A stretch of 64,000 nucleotides of DNA from an uncultured Lachnospiraceae bacterium (lineage in GTDB: Bacteria > Bacillota > Clostridia > Lachnospirales > Lachnospiraceae). Positions within the stretch are counted from its first letter, which is position 1; the number at the start of each line of letters is the position of its first letter. The DNA is taken from contig CACZBW010000015.1 in assembly GCA_902779575.1 (NCBI GenBank), positions 1-64,000 on the forward strand, read 5' to 3'. The translations under genes were made by a program, and so were the position numbers. The notes beneath the pieces were generated by a model that saw only the letters and a list, made by a program, of their open reading frames with translations, did no database searches and had not been told where the DNA came from. Of this stretch, positions 19,101 through 26,270 are shown piece after piece.

Positions 19101-19379
19101 CCCGAAGGCTCTGAGATCCTCGTACAGCGTGAAGGCAGCCGTGTTCCTTTGGAAGGCGTATTGTACGGTGATGATGAGAGCACGGACGCTTTTCTGAACG
19201 GTATCATGGGATTCTCTTATGAGGGCCGGGACAAAGACGGAAACGACGTAAATATCACTCTCTTTGCCAACTCCATGACCGAAAGCGGCCATCAGAGAGA
19301 CGAATACGCCTTCATCAGCAACGCCCTCTTTGCCAGTTTCCTCACTGAGACTCCTTATGTGACTGGTGCCGGGGAATAA
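16173..19379 (+). CDS. Large secreted M14-like zinc carboxypeptidase family protein
   Basis: This 1068-residue secreted protein has a signal peptide (cleavage around residues 25-31). A beta-rich N-terminal region is followed by an M14 peptidase-like domain. Zinc ligand candidates are His295 and Glu298 (SNVHANE) and His450 (FLELHG); substrate-binding NLNRDN is at 418-423, and catalytic Glu544 lies in YTAELPAY. The last 500 residues match no domain I recognise but may include a class-I glutamine-amidotransferase-like fold. M14 enzymes release C-terminal residues from peptides or muropeptides. It has a good AAAGGAG site. Its codons end in C more often than those of its neighbours. Confidence 0.8.
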   Translation: MKPASRFLSLFLVPVLMLSSSVCASGTAAAAGEELSAGTDSTTGLFVSLTERTSKSLVFPLSEEQASMVKKAGADKVTWTLHRTAPYANPADGNFIPLHGEEKMFPNEKESLDFATIRFNDANEYGQAFSMEHFETALDGSTLKLDFATTPVKTGTSSNNSIPHESGGRFLEICGEFTLTAELDGVTLASLEHVTIKPYASFHTMWEMFDEIQRLAGEGDDDGATPRPYVEYGVMGKSYLGYDMPYLIVARDSAAVKKWLDLSERAEQTGTAVTLELQNAGDDDYQVPVLYSNVHANEIAAADAVLEFARQLIEEPSIEYTRLTGFTEEGKAKSVQQRKEMGLHTPELIEDQCNYLGSIWPNRMMDSGVVDGFDSYYTSEKTTIHVADLLDEVFFILVPEENVDARMHYTRNSASGYNLNRDNSFQVTPETQNMQHLIGTYDPVTFLELHGLLESFQIEPAIPPHQPNFEYDVIARNQMAGGEAFGAAAVANNPFYQSYVSEMRDYLQCDGNGRPFWLVGGNDYPTIFTPTYAMLHGCVGYTAELPAYSETTCQAAVYGLWGLADYVAANKESYFADLAEIYSRGIENRNSDAEVGPWFVDVHDEAGAEAEIFRPVHTGEGENGQFFPECYLIPLDAENQTNLQAAFEMIEYLTRNDVKVSIAGSPVTADGKTLPAGTAVVSMYQAKRSVANAALFRGTLIKNWESMSNGASGSFNYIRGFDMVTCVKPAEYDAIAEALGQTISYDTLQPFLQETAVSQFTGEEGWDVIISNASESSTAAVNTLLSSGKKVGMITEGTYKGDFICSYEDWQSVSADHILTGTGVKDPDLTAFVIGKTPTVYISGTKEALTPSPDGYVYNTLVTLSTDYNNERIAMELMGFGTTEDVAMADAVAGGAGLDEETLAAVQAGVPYVGYTESSVETVREYLLPDLQTGSADGVDCLGYVTYPTETLVNASYIMDGDDVFYAIGTNYFTTLPEGSEILVQREGSRVPLEGVLYGDDESTDAFLNGIMGFSYEGRDKDGNDVNITLFANSMTESGHQRDEYAFISNALFASFLTETPYVTGAGE

Positions 19380-19436
19380 GCTTTCGTGACCTTCGGATCG
19401 GATGGCATTGTTTTGTAAAAATCAGCGTTATGAACA

Positions 19437-19478
19437 AAAGACCAGAAAAAGCCGGCAGGCTGATTCTGGTCTTTTTGT
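19437..19478. terminator. Bidirectional intrinsic terminator
   Basis: An 11-bp stem (AAAGACCAGAA at 19437-19447 with TTCTGGTCTTT at 19464-19474) is followed by T residues on both strands. It separates the M14-like gene from the convergent metA. Confidence 0.87.
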
Positions 19479-19659
19479 TTTAACTCAAGGTTCCGGTCCC
19501 CATATCCGAGTATGGTATAAGAGGGCAGAAAGGAAAAGATTCTGGATCTCAGAGATTTGAAAGGTAAATAAAGGTTGATAAAAGAAATCAAGTCTGACAA
19601 TACAACTAATTGTTTATCAAATCCAGACACTCCGTACCGCACATCTATACATTGTAATC

Positions 19660-20598
19660 TCAATGTAAGTGCTCGTAAGTATAAACCCGGGTTCCGATGG
19701 AATACGGCGTCAGCTGGTAGACGTAATAGTTGATCCAGTTCGCATAGAGAGTGTTGGCATGCGCTCTCCAGAGCAGCCGCGGTTTGTTGTCCGGATCATC
19801 ATCCGGATAATAGTTCTTGGGCAGCTGGATCGGAATTCCCTTGCCGATGTCACGCTGGTATTCCTTGTCCAGCGTCACGCGGTCATATTCCGGATGCCCC
19901 ATTACAAAGATGCGGCGTCCGTCCGCGGACATGACAAGGAAGACCCCTGCTTCCTTGGATTCTGCAAGAATGATGAGATCCGGGCAGCTCTCGATGGCGT
20001 TCTTGGGGATCTCCGTGTAGCGCGAATGAGGGGCGTAAAAATAATCGTCAAAGCCTCTTATAAGCGGAATCTTACGGTTCATGACCTTATGCCGGTACAG
20101 TCCGAAAAGTTTATATCCAAGCTGAATCTTCGGCAGGCCGTAGTGATGATAGAGAGCGGCCTGGGCACCCCAGCAAAGGTGGATCGTAGAAGTGACATGT
20201 TCATCCGTCCAGTCCAGGATGCGGCAGAGCTCCGGCCAGTAGTCGACCTCCTCAAACTCGAGGGTTTCCACAGGCGCCCCTGTAATGATCATACCGTCAT
20301 AATAGTTGCGTTTTATATCCCGGAAAACCTGGTAGAACTTGTTCAGGTGGCTGGTGGACGCATTTTTCGACTCATGTGTATCCATCATCAGAAATGTGAT
20401 GTTGATCTGAAGCGGCGTATTGGAGAGCGAACGGAGCAGCTGCAGCTCCGTGTCTTCCTTGAGCGGCATCAGATTAAGGATCAGGACCTCCAGAGGGCGG
20501 ATATCCTGAAGATCGGCATGTTCCTCATCCATCACAAAGATATTCTCTCTGTCCAGAATCTCCCGGGCCGGAAGATCCGACTGAATTCGAATAGGCAT
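19660..20598 (-). CDS. metA: Homoserine O-acyltransferase MetA (predicted acetyl-CoA type)
   Basis: This 312-residue protein activates homoserine for methionine synthesis. Catalytic Cys142 (HLCWGAQ), His235 and Glu237 (GHPEYD) are at the family's standard positions. Residue 111, which sets acyl-CoA choice, is Glu (TGAPVE); Glu here favours acetyl-CoA in characterised MetA proteins, whereas Gly gives succinyl-CoA. The start is the ATG at 20598 after AAGGA. No SAM-box riboswitch is visible upstream. A decayed copy of its 3' end lies at 14549-14607. Confidence 0.95.
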   Translation of the reverse strand: MPIRIQSDLPAREILDRENIFVMDEEHADLQDIRPLEVLILNLMPLKEDTELQLLRSLSNTPLQINITFLMMDTHESKNASTSHLNKFYQVFRDIKRNYYDGMIITGAPVETLEFEEVDYWPELCRILDWTDEHVTSTIHLCWGAQAALYHHYGLPKIQLGYKLFGLYRHKVMNRKIPLIRGFDDYFYAPHSRYTEIPKNAIESCPDLIILAESKEAGVFLVMSADGRRIFVMGHPEYDRVTLDKEYQRDIGKGIPIQLPKNYYPDDDPDNKPRLLWRAHANTLYANWINYYVYQLTPYSIGTRVYTYEHLH

Positions 20599-20637
20599 AG
20601 TTCCTTCTTTCTGAGCATAGATCATAGGATGCATATC

Positions 20638-20666
20638 ATCTTAACAGTTTTCATAAAAATCCACAA
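20638..20666 (-). promoter_or_regulatory. Candidate metA promoter
   Basis: On the minus strand TTGTGG (20666-20661) and TAAGAT (20643-20638) are spaced by 17 bases, about 40 bases before the metA start. Both boxes are imperfect. Confidence 0.4.
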
Positions 20667-20735
20667 GAGTGAAGATTTGACTCCGCTGCAGGTAAATAAA
20701 ACTTTTAAAGAATGCAGGATGTCTTCTGAAAGCAG

Positions 20736-20765
20736 TTGACAGAAGGATGAAGTAAGTAGTATGAT
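20736..20765 (+). promoter_or_regulatory. Sigma-A promoter of the iron-uptake operon
   Basis: A consensus TTGACA (20736-20741) and TATGAT (20760-20765) with an 18-base spacer lie about 90 bases upstream of the FTR1 gene. It is one of the best promoter matches in the window. Confidence 0.8.
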
Positions 20766-20775
20766 ACCAGTGTTC

Positions 20776-20791
20776 GTTAGAAATAACTAAC
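20776..20791 (+). promoter_or_regulatory. Palindromic operator candidate at the iron-operon start site
   Basis: The perfect inverted repeat GTTAG-AAATAA-CTAAC sits 10 bases after the -10 box, where a repressor would block transcription. The TTAG...CTAA half-sites recall DtxR/IdeR-type sites, but the regulator is not in the window, and Fur- or Rrf2-type repressors remain possible. Confidence 0.6.
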
Positions 20792-20852
20792 AATATACAC
20801 TACTATTTATCGTTCATGCTGACAAACCATAATAAAGGAGGCGGCAGCAGGC

Positions 20853-22652
20853 ATGAAATATAACAGCTCAGGAAGCTTATACAGAACACTTCACCTGTTT
20901 TTAGCGGTTCTGATAACGGTAATGACAATCCATTCCGCTTATGTCTATGCGGAGACAGAAGAGGGAAACCGCTGGGGATCTGCGGCAGACCAGATCGATC
21001 AGTATCTGGATACTGCTTTTGAGTATTATCTGGACGGGGATGCGAAAAACGCTTACGACTGCGTAAACAATGCCTATTTCAAAATCTATGAGGTAACCGG
21101 CTTTGAGCGCCAGACAATGAGCTACATCTCCGGTCCCAGAAAGAATGCGGTAGAGCTTCAGTATTCCGCATGCAAAGGCGCAGTCAAAAAGTCGAATGAG
21201 GATGATGAGACGAAAACGGCTGTCCGTACAGAACTGCTGAAGCTGAAAGAGATGATCCGTGAGGACGGCAACAAGCTGGCAACCAAGGACGGGGAACCTC
21301 TCACTGTGATGACATGGTGGAAAAACGGGGAGCAGGTCTCCTCGGATCCTTATCCGGAATATGCCGGCGATCCAAACGCGAAGGTGACTTACGCGAACTG
21401 GAAGGAAGCCGCGTATGCAGTGAATGAACTGCTGGATACAGCCTTTACCGGATACAAAGGAAAGGATTTTGAATCCGCCAAGGACAACTTCTACATGGCT
21501 TATTACAACGTGTATGAGACATCCGGGCTTGGCCTTGCGATTTTTTCGGATTTAAGCCTTGCAGACCGCCAGGCTGTCGATGCAGGTTTTGAAGCACTGG
21601 GAGAGATCGCGGAAGGCGAGAAGTTCCAGAGAAAAGCTTTCCAGAGAGAAGTCAATAAAATCAAAAAGACCCTCGTCTCGAAGGCAGCGGCGGCGGACGA
21701 AGTGGAAGATGCAATCCGGGCAAAGGAAGCTGAGGAGGCTGCTGCAGCTGCGGCAGCGGCGGCGGAAGCGGCAGTGGCGGAATTTTCTTCCGGAAGCGGG
21801 AATGCCGGCCTGATTTTCGCAGGCGCCTTCGGTATTATTCTGAGGGAAGGACTTGAGGCGATTCTGGTCATCGCGGCTATCATCGCCTATCTGGTGAAAT
21901 CCGGAAACGGCAGGAATCTGAAGAGCGTGTATGCCGGTGCCGTTCTCGGGATCGCGGCAAGTTTCGCGGCAGCTTTCGGACTGACCATGCTGAAGAAGGC
22001 GGTCGGTGATGCCTACGGCGCACAGTCACAGGAAATCATTGAGGGCATAACCGCCCTGATTGCTGTCTGCGTCCTCTTCTATGTAAGCAACTGGATGATT
22101 TCAAAAGCGGAAGCGGCATCCTGGTCTCGTTATATAGACAGCAAGGTTCAGGGCTCTGTGGAGCGGGGGTCCGCGTTCGCCCTCTCCTTTACGGCATTTC
22201 TTTCCGTATTCCGTGAAGGAGCAGAGGTGGTTCTGTTCTATCAGCCCATGCTGACGGACGACGGGAATCCGAAGATGGTCTGGGCCGGGTTCGCTGCGGG
22301 CTGTATTGTGCTGGTGGGCGTATACCTTGCCATCCGCTATCTGTCCATCAAGCTGCCGATCAAGCCTTTCTTCACCGCGACCAGTATTCTTATGGCAGTG
22401 ATGTGCGTATCCTTCCTGGGCTCCGGTATTAAGGAACTGGCGGAAGGCGGCGTGCTGGATGTCACCCGGATTCCGTGGATGCTCGATGAAAACAGCGTAA
22501 CCGACGTACTGGGCATCTATCCGTACGCGGAGATGGTGATCCCGCAGCTGATCCTGATCGCGATTCTGATTGCCACCTTTGTGGCGGCCCATTATAAGGG
22601 CAAAATCGATGTGATCAATGCCGGGAATGCCGCAGCGCAGACCGAAGGGTGA
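20853..22652 (+). CDS. FTR1 family iron permease with duplicated N-terminal domain
   Basis: The 599-residue protein has a signal/anchor segment (about 12-33) and two copies of an extracytoplasmic helical module (about 45-85 and 183-225; compare LDTAFEYYLDG with LDTAFTGYKGK). An Ala/Glu-rich linker (about 285-310) leads to a seven-helix FTR1 permease. Both iron-binding motifs are present: REGLE at 331-335 and REGAE at 454-458. FTR1/EfeU proteins import iron released by an extracytoplasmic partner, here probably the P19-like protein encoded 124 bases downstream. This is the first gene of a nine-gene rightward operon. Confidence 0.93.
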   Translation: MKYNSSGSLYRTLHLFLAVLITVMTIHSAYVYAETEEGNRWGSAADQIDQYLDTAFEYYLDGDAKNAYDCVNNAYFKIYEVTGFERQTMSYISGPRKNAVELQYSACKGAVKKSNEDDETKTAVRTELLKLKEMIREDGNKLATKDGEPLTVMTWWKNGEQVSSDPYPEYAGDPNAKVTYANWKEAAYAVNELLDTAFTGYKGKDFESAKDNFYMAYYNVYETSGLGLAIFSDLSLADRQAVDAGFEALGEIAEGEKFQRKAFQREVNKIKKTLVSKAAAADEVEDAIRAKEAEEAAAAAAAAAEAAVAEFSSGSGNAGLIFAGAFGIILREGLEAILVIAAIIAYLVKSGNGRNLKSVYAGAVLGIAASFAAAFGLTMLKKAVGDAYGAQSQEIIEGITALIAVCVLFYVSNWMISKAEAASWSRYIDSKVQGSVERGSAFALSFTAFLSVFREGAEVVLFYQPMLTDDGNPKMVWAGFAAGCIVLVGVYLAIRYLSIKLPIKPFFTATSILMAVMCVSFLGSGIKELAEGGVLDVTRIPWMLDENSVTDVLGIYPYAEMVIPQLILIAILIATFVAAHYKGKIDVINAGNAAAQTEG

Positions 22653-22703
22653 ATAACACAGGATTGTCCGGGGCATCATCCCGGACCCGGGAATGGTATC
22701 TGG

Positions 22704-22737
22704 AAGAACCGGCCTGTCCCGCGCCGGCCGGATTCTT
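22704..22737 (+). other. Intercistronic hairpin between FTR1 and P19 genes
   Basis: AAGAACCGGC (22704-22713) pairs with GCCGG-A-TTCTT (22727-22737), with one bulged base. No proper T run follows, so it is more likely an mRNA processing or stability element than a full terminator. Confidence 0.5.
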
Positions 22738-22776
22738 TGGATATAGATCAATAAAGTACATTCAAGGAGGATTGAC

Positions 22777-23373
22777 ATGAAGAAATTAGTGGCTATGGCT
22801 CTTGCTTCCATGATGGTTCTGTCCGCGGTTCCGGTAATGGCGGAAGAAGCTGGTTTCGAAGAGACTCCGATCGGTGAGGAGCAGGATATCGTTATCGAGG
22901 GCTTCGCATTCACGAATGAAGAGGGCGTTGAGACTGAATCCGGAATCCATGTGGCAGCAGTTTATTTCCAGCCCGTACAGATGGAGCCGGCGGATCAGGC
23001 CGGTCTGTCCGTGGAAGAGGCAAACATGCATATTGAAGCGGATATCTCTGCTAACGAGAACTGCTTCGGTATTGGTGTCGGCGACTGGTTCCCGTATCTG
23101 ACTGTTGACTATGCTGTAAAGGATGCTGACGGAAACGTAGCTGTTGAAGGTACTTTCATGCCGATGAGCGCAAGCGATGGCCCGCACTACGGCGCGAACA
23201 TCAATCTGCCGGATGCCGGAACCTACACTCTGACATTCACAATCCACAGCCCGGCTGAGAACGGATATCTCCTTCATGTTGATGAAGAGACAGGCCCCGG
23301 CGCACAGTCTCTGTGGAATGATCCGATCGTTGTAGATTTTGAAGGATGGGAGTATGTCCCGCAGGAGTGGTAA
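22777..23373 (+). CDS. P19/Tp34-type extracytoplasmic iron-binding protein
   Basis: This 198-residue protein has a cleavable signal peptide (VMAEEA cleavage region) and an immunoglobulin-like P19 domain. HVAAVYFQPVQM, the MHIEADISA stretch, FPYLTVDY and HYGANI contribute the Met/His/Glu/Asp set that binds copper and iron in P19 of Campylobacter and Tp34 of Treponema. It lacks a lipobox cysteine, so how it is retained on a monoderm cell is unclear. It follows FTR1 and probably passes iron to it. AAGGAGG precedes the ATG. Confidence 0.9.
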   Translation: MKKLVAMALASMMVLSAVPVMAEEAGFEETPIGEEQDIVIEGFAFTNEEGVETESGIHVAAVYFQPVQMEPADQAGLSVEEANMHIEADISANENCFGIGVGDWFPYLTVDYAVKDADGNVAVEGTFMPMSASDGPHYGANINLPDAGTYTLTFTIHSPAENGYLLHVDEETGPGAQSLWNDPIVVDFEGWEYVPQEW

Positions 23374-23420
23374 TTACAGCTTCTGAACGGATCTGCTGAC
23401 TTCGATCTGTATATAGGCTG

Positions 23421-23455
23421 GCTGGCATGTAAGACTGCGGGGACTGCATGCCAGT
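23421..23455 (+). other. Intercistronic hairpin between P19 and DUF2318 genes
   Basis: CTGGCATG (23422-23429) and CATGCCAG (23447-23454) form a perfect 8-bp stem in the 197-base gap. Without a T run it may tune message levels within the operon, for example by protecting the P19 message. Confidence 0.5.
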
Positions 23456-23570
23456 CGCTTTGTGCGTTTATCATTCAGCAGCGTCCAGGTGTTCCTGACG
23501 CTCTGATGCCGTCCGGAGGACGGCGCGCAGAACCGGTCGAAACGATAATCATTTTAGGGAGGCAGCTGTC

Positions 23571-24857
23571 TTGCTTAATTATATTGTCAAGGTTACGGAA
23601 GATCTGTCGGCGACAGTTGTCATGGTCGTCATGATCTATGCTTTTATGGAGATGCTGTTCCGCGGCCGCGGAAAGCGTTCCCAGAAAATCGCGATCGCTG
23701 CCGGTATCCTGGCGTCTGCTGTTATGGCATTCGTCAAGAACAGGACAAGCAAAATCGCCACAAACCAGTGGAATCTCTATATCTTTTACGTTGCATTAAT
23801 CGCAACTCTGGCTTTTTTCGTTTTCGCGCTCATCTGCCTGAACAGCAGAAGAGAGCAGATGTCTTTTGCGGAAGGGATGACACATCTCAGTGCCGCTGTG
23901 CTTTCGGCTGACCTGATCTTCTATGAAGCGCCGGATGTCATGGCTTATCCGTTCCTTTTTGATATCGGGAAAGAGGGCGTTATCTCCGTCCGCTTCCTGG
24001 TCCGTCTGATCGGCTGGCTGCTTGCTCTGGTACTGGTTTATGTACTGGGACTGTTGCTGTATAAAGCGATCATTGCTTTGAATTCTGCAGGGATACTGAC
24101 TCTGTCCCTGTTCCTGGCCCTGCTTGCCAACGCAGTTCGTCTTTTCGGCCTGATTCTCGGAAAATGGATCGTGAAGCCCAAGTGGCTGACATGGCCAGAT
24201 TTCAGTTCCAAGGATCATCCCTGGGCGTTCCCTGTGGCAATGTTTGTGTCCAACCATACATTGCTGTTTATCATTCTGATCTGCGCCTCTGCCATGATCA
24301 TCCCGCTTGTCCTGTTTGCCAGGAGCCTTCGGATTACGGAGCCTTATGACAATCCGGCGCAGCGCAGGAAACTCCTGGCAAAAAACAGGAGACAGAGACG
24401 CTGGTCCGCCGCCATTCTGGTCTGCATGGCGATCGCTGTCGTCAACCTGACGGCGGTGAAGGCCTACGACAACCGGGTTGTGGAGCTGTCCCCGCCGGAA
24501 GAATATACGGTTGAGGGAGACAAGATCCTGATCCCGCTCGAAAATCTGGAAGACGGCCACCTGCACCGCTATGAATACACTACAAAAGATAAGGTCGATG
24601 TCCGCTGGATTGTGATCAGGAAGCCCGGCGCTTCTTCCTATGGTGTAGGCCTGGATGCCTGCAATGTCTGTGGAATCGCAGGATATTTCGAGCGCAGCGG
24701 TCAGGTGGTCTGCAAGAGATGCGACGTCGTCATGAATATCAATACCATCGGCTTCAAGGGCGGCTGTAATCCGATCCCGCTTGCTTACAAGGTCGACGGC
24801 GGCAATATGATTATCGAACTTTCAGACGTTCTTGACGTTGAGGATGAATTCAAATAA
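23571..24857 (+). CDS. DUF2318 (Fe-S-containing) membrane protein of the P19-FTR1 iron system
   Basis: This 428-residue protein starts at TTG, eight bases after AGGGAGG; the next Met is Met14, and the start is set by the ribosome binding site. About seven to eight membrane segments are followed by a C-terminal extracytoplasmic DUF2318 domain with Cys364, Cys367, Cys381, Cys384 and Cys399 (CNVC...CKRC...GGC). DUF2318 proteins accompany P19 in iron-uptake loci and may shuttle electrons or metal. A redox role in reducing Fe(III) bound by P19 is inferred. Confidence 0.85.
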   Translation: MLNYIVKVTEDLSATVVMVVMIYAFMEMLFRGRGKRSQKIAIAAGILASAVMAFVKNRTSKIATNQWNLYIFYVALIATLAFFVFALICLNSRREQMSFAEGMTHLSAAVLSADLIFYEAPDVMAYPFLFDIGKEGVISVRFLVRLIGWLLALVLVYVLGLLLYKAIIALNSAGILTLSLFLALLANAVRLFGLILGKWIVKPKWLTWPDFSSKDHPWAFPVAMFVSNHTLLFIILICASAMIIPLVLFARSLRITEPYDNPAQRRKLLAKNRRQRRWSAAILVCMAIAVVNLTAVKAYDNRVVELSPPEEYTVEGDKILIPLENLEDGHLHRYEYTTKDKVDVRWIVIRKPGASSYGVGLDACNVCGIAGYFERSGQVVCKRCDVVMNINTIGFKGGCNPIPLAYKVDGGNMIIELSDVLDVEDEFK

Positions 24858-24952
24858 TACCAGTCCGAAAGTTTGCCTGTATCTTGTACCTGCAGGCAGC
24901 AGGGACGGGTATCAGCGGGACTTTCAAGGTAATCCAGTAAGGAGAGAACAGT

Positions 24953-26251
24953 ATGTTTATCCGCATGATCCGGGGAGCACTTGTCAGACAGCGCGGCAAG
25001 ATGTTCCTGATTGCGTTTACGATCGCACTGGGCGCCTCCCTGGCCACGGCCATGCTGAACGTCATGCTTGACGTCGGCGACAAGGTCAACCAGGAGCTGA
25101 AGACATACGGCGCCAATATTACGGTAAAACCCAACAGTTCCACCCTGCTTTCGAGTCTTTACGACGTGGAGGATGAGGGGGAACAGATCGAGACGGCCTA
25201 TCTGAACGAGGAAGACGTCAGTAAACTGAAAACCATTTTCTGGGCCTACAATATCGTTGACTTTGCTCCCTTCATGAAGATGGCGGTCACTCTGGAAGAC
25301 GGAAATGAAGCCGAGGCTGTCGGGACATGGTTCAATCATCATCTGGACCTGACGACCGGAGAGTCTCTGGATGCCGGCGTCGTGAGTCTGAGAAGCTGGT
25401 GGGAGGTAACGGATGGAAGCTGGATCGATGAACAGAATGATCCGGTCAATACCATCATGGTGGGACGAATGCTTGCCGTCCGTCAGGGCTGGAATGCGGG
25501 CCAAACAGTCACCCTGACCGGTCCCCGGGGTTCGGAAGAGGTGACGATTGCCGGAATCTATGATGCCGGCGGCGATGAAGATGAACAGATCTACGCTCCA
25601 CTCGATCTGGTCCAGAAGCTGAACGGGCTGGATGGGAAAGTGGAGTCCATCGAAGTCAGCGCCATCACCACGCCGGACAATGATCTGGCGAAACGCGCGG
25701 CACAGAACCCGGCGGCCCTCTCCGCGGCTGATTATGAGACCTGGTACTGCACGGCCTATGTCAGCGCAATCTGCTACCAGATCCAGGAAGCTATTCCGGA
25801 CGCGGTCGCGTCAGCTGTCAGACAGGTGGCGGAATCCGAGGGGAGCATCCTCGACAAGACACAGCTGCTTATGATCCTGATCACAATTCTGAGCCTGATC
25901 GGGGCGGCGCTGGGAATCTCCAACCTGGTTACAGCCAGCGTGATGGAGCGTGCCCAGGAGTTCGGCCTGATGAAGGCGATCGGCGCGAAGGACTATTCCA
26001 TTACAGGACTGGTCATGATTGAGATCCTCATCACCGCCCTGGTCGGCGGTGTTGCCGGCTACTTTATGGGATTCGGTTTTGCACAGCTGATCGGACATTC
26101 GGTGTTCGGGTCCGCGATCGAAATGAAGGTAATGGTGATTCCGATCGTCGTCGTTCTGATCGCTCTGGTCACAGCAGCCGGCAGTCTGCCGGCAATCCGC
26201 ATGATCCTCCGCCTTCGCCCGGCAGAAGTTCTGCACGGAAGCAAGACCTGA
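24953..26251 (+). CDS. FtsX/MacB-type ABC transporter permease, iron locus
   Basis: This 432-residue protein has the MacB/FtsX permease layout: one N-terminal membrane helix, a large extracytoplasmic region (about 45-290), then three helices ending with the PAEVLHGSKT-type tail. In P19 loci such paired permeases with one ATPase are conserved although the transported species is not established; mechanotransmission to the extracytoplasmic proteins is possible. It is followed after 19 bases by a paralogous permease. Confidence 0.88.
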   Translation: MFIRMIRGALVRQRGKMFLIAFTIALGASLATAMLNVMLDVGDKVNQELKTYGANITVKPNSSTLLSSLYDVEDEGEQIETAYLNEEDVSKLKTIFWAYNIVDFAPFMKMAVTLEDGNEAEAVGTWFNHHLDLTTGESLDAGVVSLRSWWEVTDGSWIDEQNDPVNTIMVGRMLAVRQGWNAGQTVTLTGPRGSEEVTIAGIYDAGGDEDEQIYAPLDLVQKLNGLDGKVESIEVSAITTPDNDLAKRAAQNPAALSAADYETWYCTAYVSAICYQIQEAIPDAVASAVRQVAESEGSILDKTQLLMILITILSLIGAALGISNLVTASVMERAQEFGLMKAIGAKDYSITGLVMIEILITALVGGVAGYFMGFGFAQLIGHSVFGSAIEMKVMVIPIVVVLIALVTAAGSLPAIRMILRLRPAEVLHGSKT

Positions 26252-26270
26252 CAGGGGAGGAGAACAGCAG

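Noticed and set aside
14608..19659. Integrative element with its own recombinase
   Set aside because: No integrase, transposase or excisionase gene is present, so the island is reported only as flanked by metA 3' copies.
20599..20735. SAM riboswitch upstream of metA (and metN)
   Set aside because: No SAM-I core (paired GAGGGA-type junction) or terminator follows; the metN leader is only about 30 bases.
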